7,030 nt of DNA from CABMKH01 sp040797625 (lineage in GTDB: Bacteria > Bacillota > Clostridia > Tissierellales > Tissierellaceae): the NCBI GenBank assembly GCA_052067355.1, contig JBQHQH010000045.1, positions 1 to 7,030 on the forward strand, written 5' to 3'. The notes under the pieces were generated by a model that ran no database searches, had not been told where the DNA came from, and worked only from the letters and a program-made list of their open reading frames with translations. A program made the position numbers and the translations under genes. Shown piece after piece: positions 6,251 through 7,030 of this stretch. The stretch's first letter is position 1; every line of letters begins with the position of its first letter.

Positions 6251-6808
6251 TTAGAAAGATGGAGGAGTTATTGCAAAGATAACATCCACATCTTCATTAT
6301 AGTTATTTTCCCATCTGTGATCTATTCCAGCTGGTATCCTAATACTATGTTTTTCTTCTAATGCAATTTTAGATTTATCGATAAAGATATCAACTTTACC
6401 GCTTATAACGAAAGCTACTTCTTCTCCCTCATGATGCATACTGTTGCTAACAGATGACATGCCTGCGGGAAGAACCATTCTACAAAATTGAATATCACCT
6501 CTTAAATCAGGAGTTAGAAGTTCATATATCAAACCATTATCATCATTAAAAGCTAACTGTTTGCGAGTATCTGGAGTTACTACAAATTTATTCACATCTT
6601 TATTATCTACAAAAAATTGAAATATAGGAACTTTAAGAGTATCTGCAATCAAACGCAAAGTATTAATAGATGGGTTAGCAAGGTTTCTTTCAATTTGGCT
6701 AAGCATTGATTGAGTGATATTAGCAGATTCAGCTAACTCTTTCATAGACATCTTATTTGCCAGTCTATATTGTCTAATTTTAGCCCCAATATCAATATTG
6801 TTTTGCAT
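6251..6808 (-). CDS. XRE-family transcriptional regulator with C-terminal cupin domain
   Basis: This 185-residue protein has the two-domain layout of the widespread XRE-cupin regulators (about 180-190 residues). The helix-turn-helix is at about 8-66 (IGAKIRQYRLANKMSMKELA, then ITQSMLSQIERNLANPSINT with the recognition helix at 32-43). The small beta-barrel cupin is at about 105-180, with MHHEGEEVAFVISGKVDIFI (124-143) as the first cupin motif and IPAGIDHRW (158-166) as the second. H125, H126, E130 and H164 could bind a metal or effector. Family members often control amino-acid, polyamine or carbon-source genes next to them, with the cupin sensing the substrate. It converges on the gntP-D-TA operon, which is its likely target. 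The ATG at 6806-6808 follows AGAGGTG (6818-6824). The family is sure; the effector is unknown. Confidence 0.92.
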   Translation of the reverse strand: MQNNIDIGAKIRQYRLANKMSMKELAESANITQSMLSQIERNLANPSINTLRLIADTLKVPIFQFFVDNKDVNKFVVTPDTRKQLAFNDDNGLIYELLTPDLRGDIQFCRMVLPAGMSSVSNSMHHEGEEVAFVISGKVDIFIDKSKIALEEKHSIRIPAGIDHRWENNYNEDVDVIFAITPPSF

Positions 6809-6840
6809 ATTTTAGTTCACCTCTTATTATATGTATAGTT

Positions 6841-6869
6841 ATTGTATCATAAAAAGAATCAATTATAAA
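6841..6869 (-). promoter_or_regulatory. Candidate promoter of the XRE-cupin gene
   Basis: On the minus strand TACAAT (6846-6841) is preceded by TGA, forming an extended -10, with TTTATA (6869-6864) 17 bp upstream as a weak -35. A second candidate uses the perfect TTGACA at 6896-6891 with TATTCT 16 bp downstream. Either fits; I cannot choose between them. Confidence 0.4.
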
Positions 6870-6911
6870 GAATACAGTAAATCCTGATAGTGTCAAGTTG
6901 TTGTTGGAAAA

Positions 6912-6923
6912 CTAATTAATATA
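6912..6923. promoter_or_regulatory. Copy of the gntP repeat core upstream of the XRE-cupin gene
   Basis: CTAATTAATATA is identical to the core of both 15-mer repeats at the gntP promoter. It lies 104 bp upstream of the XRE-cupin start, beyond the candidate -35 elements, and runs on the opposite strand to that gene. It may be a shared operator. A 12-base AT-rich match can arise by chance in 7 kb, so support is limited. Confidence 0.3.
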
Positions 6924-7030
6924 CTTTCCCCTTGTTTGATGTAGTCTGTAATTATCTTATTTATAAGCTCTTAACTTTATTTGATAATATTTAAGCTCTA
7001 TAAATAAACTATATAGTTTTATAGCTAAAT
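6924..7030. other. AT-rich intergenic end of window, no gene seen
   Basis: No coding frame with a start and ribosome binding site is visible. The stretch holds two copies of TAAGCTCT (6964-6971 and 6992-6999) and a 14-bp palindrome, AAACTATATAGTTT (7006-7019), which could belong to the control region of a gene beyond the window. Confidence 0.4.

Noticed and set aside
6158..6361. Plus-strand open frame of 67 codons
   Set aside because: It runs through the bidirectional terminator and antisense into the XRE-cupin gene; it has no ribosome binding site.
7006..7019. Palindrome AAACTATATAGTTT near the right edge
   Set aside because: It is fully symmetric but very AT-rich, and there is no neighbouring gene in view to give it a role; noted only within the intergenic entry.

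Overview
The window is AT-rich DNA (about 30% G+C by eye, A/T-ending codons, strong AGGAGG-type ribosome binding sites). It looks like chromosomal sequence from a low-GC Firmicute, most likely an anaerobic member of the Clostridia or Tissierellia. No RNA genes, insertion sequences, CRISPR arrays, phage genes or attachment sites were seen. The content is metabolic and regulatory: two small modules, each pairing a secondary transporter with a PLP-dependent enzyme and each next to its own regulator.

Left module (1-3070, minus strand). A LysR-type regulator (3070-2168) lies upstream of a DcuC-family carboxylate permease (1669-296), which is followed after 55 bp by the start of a MalY/PatB-type PLP C-S lyase or aminotransferase (240-1, cut by the window edge). 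The LysR gene carries an in-frame TGA at 2345-2347. The reading frame continues for 58 codons of normal LysR C-terminal sequence beyond it, so the gene is a fresh nonsense allele, a sequencing error or a recoded gene. A hairpin terminator separates lysR from the permease. The permease has its own candidate promoter, with a 14-bp CcpA (cre)-like palindrome at the expected transcription start and dyad repeats further upstream that are candidate LysR sites.

Middle (3071-3685). This 615-bp divergent intergenic region has no supported gene. It holds a well-formed sigma-A promoter for the right module, a tandem repeat starting at the expected transcription start, an inverted repeat of unknown role, and a roughly 145-nt leader with a spare Shine-Dalgarno sequence and a 14-bp palindrome.

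Right module (3686-6808). A GntP-family permease (3686-5029) and a D-threonine aldolase/D-serine dehydratase-type PLP enzyme (5044-6171) form a two-gene plus-strand operon. It converges on a minus-strand XRE-cupin regulator (6808-6251), with a 21-bp-stem bidirectional terminator between them. The likely logic is uptake of a small hydroxy acid or D-amino acid, followed by PLP cleavage or dehydration, with the XRE-cupin protein as local regulator. The substrate is inferred from context only.

I found no evidence for a wholly new system. The points most worth a second look are the interrupted LysR gene, the operator-like repeats at both operon promoters, and the unusual gntP leader.
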